A stretch of 64,000 nt of DNA from Candidatus Ribeiella danica (GTDB lineage Bacteria > Chloroflexota > Chloroflexia > Chloroflexales > Roseiflexaceae): NCBI GenBank assembly GCA_016717335.1, contig JADKFS010000001.1:2604001-2668000 (forward strand), written 5' to 3'. The first letter of the stretch is position 1; every line of letters starts with the position of its first letter. Positions 49,833 through 58,604 of this stretch are shown piece after piece. The translations under genes were made by a program, and so were the position numbers. The notes beneath the pieces were generated by a model. That model was given only the letters and a program-made list of their open reading frames with translations. It ran no database searches and was not told the DNA's origin.

Positions 49833-50441
49833 ATGGCACTCACCCACCCCATTCGCAGGTATCTGCTGCTCGGGCTGCTCGGCGGCGCGCTGCTGCTGAG
49901 CGCCTGCGGCAGCCACAGCTATCGCGGCACCGTGCTCGAGCCGCCCAGCCCGGCGCCCGACTTCACGCTGACCGCGCACACTGGCCAGCCCTTTCGCCTG
50001 AGCGAGCAGCGCGGCAAGGTCGTGCTGCTGTTCTTCGGCTTCACCAACTGCCCGGATATCTGCCCGACCGCGCTCAACGACCTGGCGGTCGTGCGGCGCA
50101 AGCTGGGCGCCGACGCCGCGCAGGTCCAGGTGGCCTTCGTCACGGTCGACCCCGAGCGCGACACCCTGGAGCGGCTGCAGCAGTACGTGCGCATCTTCGA
50201 CAAGACCTTCCTGGGCCTGCGCGGGACCCAGGCCGAGCTGAGCCCGATCTTGAAGGCCTACGGCGCCACGGCCATCCGCCGCGACCTGCCGAACTCCGCG
50301 CTCGGCTACACGATGGACCACTCGGCGTTCACCTACCTGATCGACCAGCAGGGCAAGTGGCGCGAGCTGTTCAACGACAGCGTCTCGACCGACGACATGG
50401 CCGGCGACATTCGCTATATCGTTAGAAATGGAGTAACATAA
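49833..50441 (+). CDS. SCO1/SenC-type copper chaperone lipoprotein
   Basis: This 202-residue lipoprotein has lipobox LLSAC near residue 25 and a thioredoxin-like fold with the copper-binding CPDIC (Cys73, Cys77) and the distal His in YTMDHSAFTYLI. SCO proteins deliver Cu to the CuA centre of cytochrome c oxidase outside the membrane. GAGGT precedes ATG 49833. The stop TAA shares one base with the ATG of the PCuAC gene. Confidence 0.92.
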   Translation: MALTHPIRRYLLLGLLGGALLLSACGSHSYRGTVLEPPSPAPDFTLTAHTGQPFRLSEQRGKVVLLFFGFTNCPDICPTALNDLAVVRRKLGADAAQVQVAFVTVDPERDTLERLQQYVRIFDKTFLGLRGTQAELSPILKAYGATAIRRDLPNSALGYTMDHSAFTYLIDQQGKWRELFNDSVSTDDMAGDIRYIVRNGVT

Positions 50442-50971
50442 TGCGACGACTCTTGATCCTGGCCCTGGCCGCGCTGGCGCTGAGCGCCTGCGGCAGCGCC
50501 GCCACGACCACTCCGGCCGCTCCGGCCGCCGCACCCTCGGCCATACAGGTGAGCGACGCCTGGGCGCGCGTGGTCCCGGTGATGGCCGACACACAGCCGA
50601 CCGGCGCGGCTATGGGCGAGGCCAAACCGACCGGCGCGGCCATGGGGAGCGCGGCATCCGGCCCGAACGGCGCGGCCTACCTGACCATCCGCAACAGCGG
50701 CCCGGCCGACCGGCTGCTGAAGGCTATGAGCGACGCGGCCGGCACAGTCGAGCTGCACACCGTGATCGACGACAACGGCGTGAAGCAGATGCGGCCGGTC
50801 GAAGCGATCGACGTGCCGGCCAACGGCGAGGTCGCGCTCAAGCCGGGCAGCTTCCACGTGATGATGTTCGGCGTCAAGCAGGACCTCAAGCCGGGCGATA
50901 CGATCAACCTGACGCTGCAGTTCGAGAAGGCCGGCAGCATGACCGTCAAGGCCGAAGTCAGGCAGCAGTAG
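50441..50971 (+). CDS. PCuAC-type copper chaperone
   Basis: This 176-residue lipoprotein (lipobox ALSAC) has the PCuAC motif H-x10-M-x21-H-x-M: HTVIDDNGVKQM, then FHVMMFG with spacing exactly 21. It binds Cu(I) and works with SCO1 in CuA assembly. Between the lipobox and the domain there is a short internal repeat (TGAAMGEAKP, TGAAMGSAAS) that may add Met ligands. Translation is coupled to SCO1. Confidence 0.92.
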   Translation: MRRLLILALAALALSACGSAATTTPAAPAAAPSAIQVSDAWARVVPVMADTQPTGAAMGEAKPTGAAMGSAASGPNGAAYLTIRNSGPADRLLKAMSDAAGTVELHTVIDDNGVKQMRPVEAIDVPANGEVALKPGSFHVMMFGVKQDLKPGDTINLTLQFEKAGSMTVKAEVRQQ

Positions 50972-50982
50972 CGGAGGCGCAT

Positions 50983-51360
50983 ATGCGACCCGGCAAGAAT
51001 CGACGCTGGCTGATCGGCGGCGCGCTGGTGGCGCTGGCGGCGCTGGCGCTGGCCGCCGCAGCGTGGTGGCAGAGCGGCCCGAGCGCGGAGGAGCGCCAGG
51101 TCGTGTACAGCGTGCCGCCCGGCACCGTCGCCCGGATGGCTACCGGCGAGCACCTGGACGTGCTGCCCGCCACGATCGCGCTGACGCTCGGCAAGCAAGA
51201 CATCCTGGTGATCCGCAACGACGACTCACAGCCGATCCAGGTCGGCCCGTTCAAGATCGAGCCGGGCCAGCGCTTCGTGCAGCAGTACTACAACCGCGGC
51301 ACCTTCGACCTGATCTGCACGATCCACGAGAACGAGCGCCTGCGGATTATCATTGAGTAG
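50983..51360 (+). CDS. Membrane-anchored cupredoxin-like protein
   Basis: This 125-residue protein has one N-terminal membrane helix (GGALVALAALALAAAAWW). A small beta domain follows with DILVIRNDDSQPIQVGPFKI and a C-terminal TFDLICTIHENERLRI that places Cys and His as in a cupredoxin site, without a clear Met ligand. It is 11 bases after PCuAC and likely part of the same copper operon. An electron-transfer or copper-storage role is an inference. Confidence 0.7.
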   Translation: MRPGKNRRWLIGGALVALAALALAAAAWWQSGPSAEERQVVYSVPPGTVARMATGEHLDVLPATIALTLGKQDILVIRNDDSQPIQVGPFKIEPGQRFVQQYYNRGTFDLICTIHENERLRIIIE

Positions 51361-51396
51361 GCCCCTCCCCCTGCCCCACCAGGGATGGCTGTTTGC

Positions 51397-51491
51397 CCTC
51401 ACCCCCCTTGCCCCCCTCTCCCGTGGCCACGGAAGAGGGGGGATTCTTGACTGGTGCCAGGGTTTCGGCAAAGCCGAAACCCTGGCACCAG
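51397..51491. repeat. C-rich block plus perfect 19-bp hairpin (copy C)
   Basis: CCCTCACCCCCCTTGCCCCC, CTCCCGTGGCCACGGAAGAG and GGATTCTTG precede a perfect 19-bp stem (51451-51469 with 51473-51491, loop AAA). It lies in the convergent gap between the copper operon and the BchI-like gene, where it may also act as a terminator-like structure. Confidence 0.8.
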
Positions 51492-51564
51492 CCCGCGGTT
51501 ATCCCGACCCCCGTCTGTGTCAGTGGCGGAGACGTTCAGGGTTGGTAAGAACTCCAGCATTCCA

Positions 51565-51614
51565 GCCCACGGCAGCGGGCTTCGCAATGCCAGCCAGGGC
51601 TTTAGCCCGACGGC
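51565..51614. repeat. Second copy of the CACGG...GGGCTTTAGCCCGACGGC element
   Basis: This 50-bp element matches 41471-41521 in GGGCTTTAGCCCGACGGC and in CACGG. Its first hairpin is GCCC/GGGC where the other copy has GGCC/GGCC, so pairing is kept by changes on both arms. Similar elements are common in Roseiflexus-type genomes (from memory). Confidence 0.65.
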
Positions 51615-51694
51615 GTGGTCACGCCCAATCTATTTCTTGATGATCGTCAGCAGAGAAGGGGGCAGGGGGGTGGGGTCACGCAGCCGCGATAAGC

Positions 51695-52735
51695 CTACGA
51701 GTCGCTGGTCTTCGGGCGGCGGCTGCGCGGGCGGGGCGCGCGGCCGTTCTGGGTCGCGGCGCCGACCTGCGCCAGCGCCTCGGCGATCGCGGCGTCCTCG
51801 ACGGCGATCTGGGCGGCATAGCGCTCGAGCTGCAGGCTGCGGCGCTGGCGCAGCGCCAGCGGGGCGATCGTGACGATATCGTCGATCGTCGCCTCGCGCC
51901 GGTTGTCGGCGGCGGCGCGGGCGCGGGCCGCCTCCAGCAGCGCGATCTCGGCGCGGTGCGAGGGGACCTTGAGCGCCTGGATGCAGCCGAGTGCGAACTC
52001 CTCGGCGGCCGGGGCCACCTCGACCTGCGGCAGGATCTCGCGCGCGGTCGCGACCTCCTGGCGCAACTTGTCTAGCTCCTGGGCGTAGCGCTCGCGAAAC
52101 GCGGCCGAGTCCTCGCGGAAGGCGCGCGCGCGGCGGTAGACCTCCAGCCGCTGCTGGCGATCGTCGAGCGGCGCGACCCAGACGCGCAGCCCGAAGCGGT
52201 CGAGGATCTGCGGGCGCAGCGTGCCCTCCTCGGGGTTCATCGAGCCGACCAGCGTGAACTGCGAGGGGTAGAGCCGCGTCATCGGCCCGCGCCGCACGAA
52301 CGTGCGCCCCTGGGCGGCCGCGTCGAGGATCGCGTCGATCACGCGCGCGTCGAGCAGGTTGATCTCGTCGATGTACAGCAGGTTGCGGTGGGCCTTCGCC
52401 AGCACCCCCTCCTCGAGCAGGATGCGCTGCTGCTCCAGCGCGACCCGCTCGTTGACGCCGCCGACCACGTCGTCCAGCCGCGCGTTCAGCGGCAGCTCGA
52501 TGATCCGCATCGTGTCGCGCCGCACGACCGGCCGGCCCTCCTCGTCGCGCTCCTCGCGCTCGACCGAGGGCATCACGTCGAGCAGGCCGCGCACGGCGGT
52601 GGTCTTGCCCACGCCGTACGGCCCGATCAGCAGCACGCCGCCGATCTGCGGGTTGACCAGCGCCAGCACCAGCGCGGTCTTCATCTCCCGCTGGCCGACA
52701 AGCGCCAGGATAGGGAAGGGTAGCAGCTCGTCCAT
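51695..52735 (-). CDS. AAA+ ATPase of the magnesium chelatase subunit I type
   Basis: This 346-residue AAA+ protein has Walker A GPYGVGKTTAVRG, Walker B NLLYIDEINLLDARVIDAIL, FTLVGSMNPEEGTLRPQILDRFGL as sensor 1 region and arginine finger, and a C-terminal helical lid. Length fits BchI/ChlI (about 350). In Mg-chelatase it works with BchD and BchH, but no partner gene is here, so it may be a MoxR-like paralogue or a cobaltochelatase-type ATPase. ATG 52735 (MDELLPFPILAL) is used; the longer frame upstream is repeat DNA plus a shadow of DUF503. Confidence 0.8.
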   Translation of the reverse strand: MDELLPFPILALVGQREMKTALVLALVNPQIGGVLLIGPYGVGKTTAVRGLLDVMPSVEREERDEEGRPVVRRDTMRIIELPLNARLDDVVGGVNERVALEQQRILLEEGVLAKAHRNLLYIDEINLLDARVIDAILDAAAQGRTFVRRGPMTRLYPSQFTLVGSMNPEEGTLRPQILDRFGLRVWVAPLDDRQQRLEVYRRARAFREDSAAFRERYAQELDKLRQEVATAREILPQVEVAPAAEEFALGCIQALKVPSHRAEIALLEAARARAAADNRREATIDDIVTIAPLALRQRRSLQLERYAAQIAVEDAAIAEALAQVGAATQNGRAPRPRSRRPKTSDS

Positions 52736-52740
52736 ACTAA

Positions 52741-52775
52741 CCGTTTGAACGTTCGAACGTTTGAGCGCTCGAACG
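52741..52775. repeat. GTTCGAAC-type octamer repeats
   Basis: The gap between DUF503 and the ATPase is almost wholly GTTTGAAC/GTTCGAAC/GTTTGAGC units. The same family occurs in frame inside the glycosyltransferase at 8266-8309. Confidence 0.75.
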
Positions 52776-53060
52776 TTACAGCAGCTCGATCTCGTAGTCG
52801 AGCACCGGCGCGTCGGGCCGATGCTCCTCGATCCAGCGCACGACCGCTTCGAGCTGGCCGCGCGCGTACTCGCTCGAACCGGACACGCAGGCGACTCCCA
52901 ACACCGCGCGCCCGTGCAGGTCCTGCGCGCCGACCTCGGCGGTCGAGACGTTGAACTCGTGCCGCAGGCGCGCCAGCACCGATTTGACCACGCTGCGCTT
53001 CTCCTTGAGCGAGTGGACGCCGGGAAGATATAAGGTAATGGTGCAGGCTCCAATAATCAT
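52776..53060 (-). CDS. DUF503 family protein
   Basis: This 94-residue protein has the YlxP/DUF503 pattern: GACTITLYLPGVHSLKEKRS, VVKSVLARLRHEFNVSTAEV, and a C-terminal strand YEIELL. Members are often linked with ribosome or 30S assembly genes; the function is unresolved. ATG 53060 (MIIGAC) matches the family start. It is followed on the same strand by the BchI-like ATPase. Confidence 0.88.
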   Translation of the reverse strand: MIIGACTITLYLPGVHSLKEKRSVVKSVLARLRHEFNVSTAEVGAQDLHGRAVLGVACVSGSSEYARGQLEAVVRWIEEHRPDAPVLDYEIELL

Positions 53061-53157
53061 ACGTTTAGCTGTCACACCCTTGGAAGTGTGAGCGGGTGAC
53101 AAGGTGACCGGGCGACAGGCGACTTGCCGAATGGTTGTCACCTTGTGAGCTTGTCAG

Positions 53158-53889
53158 TCAGTTCCAGGAGCCGAGCCCGCCGCGCTCGCGCTCGCCCGCC
53201 GCGCCGCCGGGGAGCATCGCCAGCTCGTGGCGGATGGCCGCGCTCATCTCGCGCAGGCGCGTGTCGACATCGCACTCCAGCCAGCGCTGCTTGCGCGGAT
53301 TATCGACGCGCAGGCGATTGGCCATCCAGTAGGTCAGCTCGACCGGGCTCTCCGGCAGCGTCTCGGACGGCGGCGCCTCGCCGACCGCGGCGCCGAGCGC
53401 GGACCAGTAGCGCGCGTAGAGCTGGCGCAGCTGCGCGGCGGTCTCCTTGCTGGCGGCCGAGAAATCCTCGGTCAGGTACGCGACCGACGCGATCAGGTAG
53501 GGCTGCCGCTGCGTGAAGTACTGGATGCGAAAGCGGCGCTGCCCCTGCCCGACCAGGTAGTAGCGCCCATCGGGGAGGCGCGCGCTCTCGTCCGCGCTGA
53601 TCTGGGCGGTCGTGCCGACCGTGTAGGAGACAGTCTCGCCGCCGAGCTGCTCGCGCAGCGCGCTTAGCTCGACGTCGCCGCCGCCGGCCTCCTCGATCTG
53701 CCGGCGCACCCACGGGTCGTCGGGGCTGATCTCGCTCCCAGAGCGGATGAGGACGACGCCGAACGGGCTGTGCTGCTCCAGGCAGCGCCCGATCATCAGC
53801 CGGTAGCGCTCCTCGAAGATATGCAGCTGGAGCGGCGCGCCGGGAAACAGGACAGTGTTCAGCGGAAAGATTGGCAGCTTCTGCGTCAT
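53158..53889 (-). CDS. LON N-terminal-domain protein
   Basis: This 243-residue protein begins LPIFPLNTVLFPGAPLQLHI followed by FEERYRLMI, the standard start of the LON substrate-binding domain, and continues with FGVVLIRSGSEIS and GQRRFRIQYF. No ATPase or protease domain follows, so it is one of the stand-alone LON-domain proteins whose role is unknown. Octamer repeats (GTGACAAG) flank it on both sides. Confidence 0.88.
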   Translation of the reverse strand: MTQKLPIFPLNTVLFPGAPLQLHIFEERYRLMIGRCLEQHSPFGVVLIRSGSEISPDDPWVRRQIEEAGGGDVELSALREQLGGETVSYTVGTTAQISADESARLPDGRYYLVGQGQRRFRIQYFTQRQPYLIASVAYLTEDFSAASKETAAQLRQLYARYWSALGAAVGEAPPSETLPESPVELTYWMANRLRVDNPRKQRWLECDVDTRLREMSAAIRHELAMLPGGAAGERERGGLGSWN

Positions 53890-53953
53890 ACCCCCTCGCC
53901 TGACAAGGTGACAAGGTGACCGGGTGACATCACAATCTCATCTTGTCATCTTG

Positions 53954-55150
53954 TCACGAATCGGCTGGCGTGGTGCACGTCCAGATCGTCGCGCTGCGTG
54001 TGCCCATGTGGAGGTCGACTGTGAGATCGATCTCGGGGCTCGAGAGCGCGTGGACCGCCGCCGCGGTGTCGAACTTTGCCGCCACGCCTTCGATCATCAC
54101 CACGACCGGGCCGAGGCGTAGCTCCAGCAGATCGGCGCGCAGCTCCGCGCCGCTGGCTCCGACGGCGGCGAGCATGCCGCCCCAGGCTGGCAGACTACGC
54201 ACGCAGGCCCGGCGCACCGCCGGCGAGCGCGCGACCGCCTGGGCCACCAGCCGCGCGCCGGCGTCGCTCGACCCGCCGCGCACGTGCACCTGGATCACCT
54301 TGCCGGCCACGGCGGCGTCGCGCAGCACCTGCTGGGCCAGATCGGCGCAGAGCGCGTCGAGCCCTTCCTGCCAGGCGCCGTACTCCCACGAGCCGGCATC
54401 CACAATCGGGGGCGTCTCCGAGGCGCCGCTCGCGAGCAGGATGATCCCGTCGTTCGGGCTCACGTCGCCGTCGATCATGAGCCGCCCGAACGATTGTCGC
54501 ACGCTCTGATCGAGCGAGCGCGCCAGCAGGCGCGCGTCGATCGTCACATCGCTGGTGATCAGGCCGAGCAGCGTGGCCTGGCGCGGATGCACGGCCCGGC
54601 TGCCCTTGGCCATGCCGCCGATCAGGATGCTGCGGCCCTCGCGCAGCGAGACCGCGACGGCGCGATCCTTTGGTCGGCTGTCGGTCGTCAGAATCGCCAG
54701 GGCCGCGCGGCGCCCGCCGCCGCTATCCAGCTCGGAGACGGCGCGCCGGATCGCGTCCTTCATCCGGGGCATCGGCAGCGGCACGCCGATCTGGCCGGTC
54801 GACATCAGCAGGACGCTATCGCGCGGCACCTCCAGCTCGTCGGCCGTGAGCTTGGCGCACTCGACCGCGTCGGCGAGGCCGGGCTGGCCGGTGCCGGCGT
54901 TGGCCTGTCCGGCGTTGATCAGCACCGCGCGAATGCCCTCGCGATTGCGCGACAGAACCGCCTGGTTGAAAAAGATCGGCGCAGCCAGGATCAGATTGGT
55001 CGTAAAGACCGCCGCCGCGCGGCAGGGCCTCTGCGAGTAGATCAGCGCCAGGTCACGCGCGCGAACCTCTTTCAGCCCGCCAGAGATCCCCGTCGCCCGG
55101 AACCCGCGCGGGCTCGAGACGTGACCATCTTCGAGGAAGTTGTAGCTCAT
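53954..55150 (-). CDS. argJ: Glutamate N-acetyltransferase / amino-acid acetyltransferase ArgJ
   Basis: This 398-residue protein fits ArgJ in length and motifs: GFRATGISGGLKE, INAGQANAGTGQ, STGQIGVPLPM, and the self-cleavage region KGSRAVHPRQATLLGLITSD with the nucleophilic Thr after Ala. It cycles the acetyl group from N-acetylornithine to glutamate in arginine synthesis. The stretch before the cleavage site reads AVHPRQATLL where many ArgJ proteins have GMIAPNMATML. No other arg gene is adjacent. Confidence 0.9.
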   Translation of the reverse strand: MSYNFLEDGHVSSPRGFRATGISGGLKEVRARDLALIYSQRPCRAAAVFTTNLILAAPIFFNQAVLSRNREGIRAVLINAGQANAGTGQPGLADAVECAKLTADELEVPRDSVLLMSTGQIGVPLPMPRMKDAIRRAVSELDSGGGRRAALAILTTDSRPKDRAVAVSLREGRSILIGGMAKGSRAVHPRQATLLGLITSDVTIDARLLARSLDQSVRQSFGRLMIDGDVSPNDGIILLASGASETPPIVDAGSWEYGAWQEGLDALCADLAQQVLRDAAVAGKVIQVHVRGGSSDAGARLVAQAVARSPAVRRACVRSLPAWGGMLAAVGASGAELRADLLELRLGPVVVMIEGVAAKFDTAAAVHALSSPEIDLTVDLHMGTRSATIWTCTTPADS

Positions 55151-55232
55151 CGTTTCGAGTGTTGAGTTTTGAATTTTGAGTTTTGAGGTGGCGAAAGTCC
55201 GATCCTTAACTCATAACTCATAACTCGCAACT
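55151..55232. repeat. GTTTTGA and AACTCATA repeats
   Basis: Period-7 GTTTTGA/ATTTTGA units (about 55155-55190) are followed by period-8 AACTCATA units (about 55205-55225) in the short gap between rlmI and argJ. Confidence 0.75.
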
Positions 55233-56420
55233 TTACAGGACGCGGCAGATCAGCCCTTTGAGGTACTCGCCCTCAGGGAAGGTCAGCAGCACCGGGTGAT
55301 CGGGCGCCTGGGTGAGGCGTTCGACCACCTGGACGTCGCGCTGGGCGTCGAGCGCGGCGCCGAACACGACCTTCTGAAACAGATCGGGCGAGACCAGGCC
55401 GGAGCACGAGAACGTCGCCAGCACGCCGCCCGGCCGCAGGATCTGCATGGCGATCAGGTTGATGTCCTTGTAGCCGCGGGTCGCGCGATCGAGCTGGCCC
55501 TGCGCGTGCGCGAACTTGGGCGGGTCGAGGATCACGACGTCGAACTGGCGGCCCTCGTGGCGGAACTGGCGCAACAGCTTGAACACGTCGGCCTCGATCG
55601 GCTCGATCGGCGCGCCCGGCTGGTTCAGCGCCATGTTGGCGCGCAGCATCTCGAGCGCCGGCGCGCTCGAGTCGACCGCGGCGATCTGCCGGGCGCCGGC
55701 GCGCGCCGCCGCCACGCTAAACCCGCCAGTGTAGCAGAAGCAGTCGAGCACCTCCTGCCCGGCGCAGTAGGCCGCGACCCGCAGCCGGTTGAGCGCCTGG
55801 TCGAGGTACGCGCCGGTCTTCTGTCCGCCGCGCAGGTCGGCCAGGAAGCGCAGGTCGCCCGGCTGGGTTGTCGCGATCGGCTCGGGCGGCTCGTCGCCCC
55901 ACAGCAGGCCCTCGCCGGGCGGCAGGGCCTCCTTCTCGCGCATCTCGGGGTCGCTGCGCTCGTAGATGCCGCGCGGGCGCGCCAGCTCGGCCAGCAGGCT
56001 CACGATCAGGTCGGCGCGGGCGGCCATGCCCTGGGTCAGCAGCTGGACCGACAGGTAGCCGGCGTAGCGGTCGACGATCAGCCCCGGCAGGCCATCGGAC
56101 TCAGCGTAGACCAGCCGGCACGCGCTCTCGTCGGCGGCGTAGCCAAGCCAGGCGCGCGTCGCGATCGCGCGCTCCAGCCGGCGCCGGATCAGCTGCTCGT
56201 CGAGCGGCTCGTCGGCCTGCCATGTGAACAGGCGCACGCGGATCTGCGAGCCGCTGCTCCAGGTGCCGCGCGCCAGCCACTCGCCGGCCGAGTCGGTCAC
56301 GTCGACCACGTCGCCATGGCCGACGTAGCCCTGCACGCGCGCGATCGCCCCCGAGAAGACCCAGGGATGACGCTGCTGCACGGGCCGCTGTTTGCCCTGG
56401 TTGAGGATGACGGTCGCCAT
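55233..56420 (-). CDS. rlmI: 23S rRNA m5C methyltransferase RlmI-like
   Basis: This 395-residue class I methyltransferase has an N-terminal PUA domain (RHPWVFSGAIARVQGYVGHG). Its SAM domain has VLDCFCYTGGFSVAAARAGA (motif I), VVILDPPKFAH (motif IV, DPPxF) and a catalytic-site TFSCSGLVSPDLF with the Cys typical of RlmI. It modifies a cytosine of 23S rRNA. Length matches (about 396). The long tandem array starts 80 bases upstream of its ATG. Confidence 0.92.
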   Translation of the reverse strand: MATVILNQGKQRPVQQRHPWVFSGAIARVQGYVGHGDVVDVTDSAGEWLARGTWSSGSQIRVRLFTWQADEPLDEQLIRRRLERAIATRAWLGYAADESACRLVYAESDGLPGLIVDRYAGYLSVQLLTQGMAARADLIVSLLAELARPRGIYERSDPEMREKEALPPGEGLLWGDEPPEPIATTQPGDLRFLADLRGGQKTGAYLDQALNRLRVAAYCAGQEVLDCFCYTGGFSVAAARAGARQIAAVDSSAPALEMLRANMALNQPGAPIEPIEADVFKLLRQFRHEGRQFDVVILDPPKFAHAQGQLDRATRGYKDINLIAMQILRPGGVLATFSCSGLVSPDLFQKVVFGAALDAQRDVQVVERLTQAPDHPVLLTFPEGEYLKGLICRVL

Positions 56421-56499
56421 GAGGCCCTGCTTTACGTGTCTGTGTCGCGCCTACTCTAACACAGCGACCGGTGCCGGTCAAGCATAGGAGCTCTCTCGG

Positions 56500-57190
56500 G
56501 GCTTACGCCCCCGGCCCCCGCGCAGCGATCTTCCGGGGCGCTGCGCCCCCGGCCCGGCCACCTTGTCAGCTTGTCAGCTTGTCAGCTTGTCAGCTTTTCT
56601 CCGGGGCGCTGCGCCCCCGCCCCCGGGGGACCGCCGGTTCAGGCGGCTGCGCAGCTCTTTCGGGGCGCTGCGCCCCGGCCCGGCCACCTTGTCAGCTTGT
56701 CAGCTTGTCAGCTTGTCGCTTTTCTCCGGGGCGCAGCGCCCCGGCCCCCCGCCCGGGGGAACCCGCGCCGGTTCAGGCGGCTGCGCCAGCTCTTTTCGGG
56801 GCGCTGCGCCCCCGGCCCGGCCACCTTGTCAGCTTGTCAGCTTGTCAGCTTGTCAGCTTTTCTCCGGGGCGCTGCGCCCCCGGCCCCCCGCCCGGGGGAA
56901 CCCGCGCCGGTTCAGGCGGCTGCGCCAGCTCTTTTTCGGGGCGCTGCGCCCCCGGCCCGGCCACCTTGTCAGCTTGTCAGCTTGTCAGCTTGTCAGCTTT
57001 TCTCCGGGGCGCTGCGCCCCCGGCCCCCCGCCCGGGGGAACCCGCGCCGGTTCAGGCGGCTGCGCCAGCTCTTTTTCGGGGCGCTGCGCCCCCGGCCCGG
57101 CCACCTTGTCAGCTTGTCAGCTTGTCAGCTTGTCAGCTTTTCTCCGGGGCGCGGGTTCCCCCGGCCCCCCGCCCGGGGGAACCCGCGCCG
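56500..57190. repeat. Tandem array of about 140-bp units
   Basis: Five units start with CCACCTTGTCAGC at 56558, 56684, 56821, 56961 and 57101 (spacing 126, 137, 140, 140). Each unit has three to five CTTGTCAG octamers, a CCGGGGCGCTGCGCCCCCGG palindrome, CCCGCGCCGGTTCAGGCGG and a second GGGGCGCTGCGCCCC. The last two complete units are almost identical. The long plus-strand open frames over the array read it in all three frames and are not credible genes. Confidence 0.85.
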
Positions 57191-57199
57191 GTTCCCCCG

Positions 57200-57400
57200 G
57201 CCCCCCTCCGGCAAATGATGCCTTCCCGGTTGCATTGCTTGTGGCGTATGCCTATCACCAAGCTTGCGGGCCGGGTTACATCCCGCCGCGACTGGATTCA
57301 GCCGGGCATGCACGCCAAGCATCGCAAACGAGACGGCATTCTTTTGGGGTCCAGGGGCAACGCCCCGGCCGGGGGGCGCGGGGGCGCGCAGCCCCCGCAC
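57200..57400. repeat. Second copy of the GGATTCAGCC...GAGACGGCATTC module
   Basis: CCCCCTCCGGCAAA, GGATTCAGCCGGGCATGCAC, GAGACGGCATTC and TTTTGGGGTCCAGGGGC occur in the same order and spacing as at 36416-36600. The copy directly follows the tandem array, as it follows the shorter array at 36.3 kb. Confidence 0.75.
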
Positions 57401-57411
57401 AAGTCGAGCGA

Positions 57412-58227
57412 TCAGCCGTCGCATGCCAGGCGAAAGCCCAGGAACTCGTTGCGCGCCGACGGCGGGAGCCGGAAGCGGCAGGCGACGCGGGCGTAGCCGT
57501 GCGGGTTGGCGTAGCAGCCGCCGCGCAGGATGCGGCGCCCGGGCGCGCGCGGGTCCTCGCGGCCGTCGCCGGGAGCGTAGGGGTAGCGCCGGTCGAGCGA
57601 GGACGTCCACTCCCAGACATTGCCGGCCATGTCCAGGCAGCCCTCGGGGCTGGCGCCGCCCGGGCACGCGCCAGCGGGCGACGTGCCGCCGCGCCCGCCC
57701 TCGCGCGTGTTGGCCCGCGCCGGGTCCCACTCGTCGCCCCAGGGGAAGCTGCGCCCGTCGGCGCCGCGCGCCGCGCGCTCCCACTCGGCCTCCGTTGGGA
57801 GACGAAAGGATGAAGGATGAAGGATGAACGATGGAGATCCGTCGGCGGCGAACGTATCTTTCATCCTTGCCTGCTCATCCCTCATCCTTTCATTGAGCCA
57901 GGCGCAGAACGCGTTGGCCTCCTCCCAGCTCACGTCGACGACCGGGTGGTCGAGCAGGGCCGCCGGGGGCTGCGGGCCGCGCCAGGCGATCGGCGCGCGC
58001 GCCCCGCTGGCGGCGACGTAGGCGGCGTAGAGGGCGTTCGAGGTCGGCGACCGGGCGATCGCGAAGGGCGGCAGGCGCAGGCTGAACTGCGGCGACTCCT
58101 CGCGGTATGACTCGCGCGTGCCGCCGTAGGCCTTCGCCAGCGCGCTCAGCGCGCGCTCGGGCGTGCCCATCAGGAACGCGCCGGCGGGGATCGCGACTAT
58201 CGCTGGCAGCAGCAGGGCTAGGTCCAT
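57412..58227 (-). CDS. Formylglycine-generating-enzyme-like (SUMF1/EgtB) protein with repeat insertion
   Basis: This 271-residue FGE-sulfatase-domain protein has IPAGAFLMGT, HPVVDVSWEEANAFCAWLNE, RLPTEAEWERAARG, FPWGDEWDPA, AGNVWEWTSS and RILRGGCYANPHGYARVACR. The Cys pair of true FGE (spaced by four) is not in place, so it is more likely another member of the family. Between the CAWLNER and LPTEAEWE motifs, normally joined by a few residues, about 25 extra residues (MKDTFAADGSPSFILHPSSF) are encoded by GGATGA-type repeats (57799-57896). ATG 58227 has GGAG upstream. Confidence 0.8.
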   Translation of the reverse strand: MDLALLLPAIVAIPAGAFLMGTPERALSALAKAYGGTRESYREESPQFSLRLPPFAIARSPTSNALYAAYVAASGARAPIAWRGPQPPAALLDHPVVDVSWEEANAFCAWLNERMRDEQARMKDTFAADGSPSFILHPSSFRLPTEAEWERAARGADGRSFPWGDEWDPARANTREGGRGGTSPAGACPGGASPEGCLDMAGNVWEWTSSLDRRYPYAPGDGREDPRAPGRRILRGGCYANPHGYARVACRFRLPPSARNEFLGFRLACDG

Positions 58228-58403
58228 GGCTGGCTCCATCATGGGGGGGCAGGCGAGCGCGCCTGCGCCTGTAGATCAACGTCAGCCGCTATCTTACCGC
58301 GAAATCCGCCGCGCATGGCTGTCAGCATGTGCGCCCGGCCTTGCTCCCCGGCCGACAAGATGACATTTTATTCATCTTACCACATTCGCTGCACTTTTCG
58401 TAC

Positions 58404-58432
58404 TTGCAGACGGCAGATCAAGCTGCTATACT
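58404..58432 (+). promoter_or_regulatory. Sigma-70 promoter upstream of the histidine kinase
   Basis: TTGCAG (58404-58409), 17 bases and TATACT (58427-58432) lie 244 bases before ATG 58676. The resulting leader of about 240 bases is AT-rich compared with the surroundings. Confidence 0.6.
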
Positions 58433-58604
58433 AGGCGAAATAGGATGCTCCAACAGTAAGAGTTGGGTTCTCTCAACATCCCCCCCCCATCCCTACCGAG
58501 CTATCTAGCACACCAACCATAACGTATAGCGACTCCCACTCCTATACGATTATGCTTCGCTATTTGACACGGCATACCAAGCTAGCGTTTTCATATTGGC
58601 GATA

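Noticed and set aside
56558..57180. CRISPR-like array
   Set aside because: The units are about 140 bp, are repeated whole without unique spacers, and contain internal octamer runs. No cas gene is nearby.
56471..57813. Three overlapping plus-strand open frames of 215-416 codons
   Set aside because: They read the same tandem DNA array in three frames, giving repeated Ser/Leu and Ala/Pro/Gly peptides. This reflects repeat periodicity, not coding.
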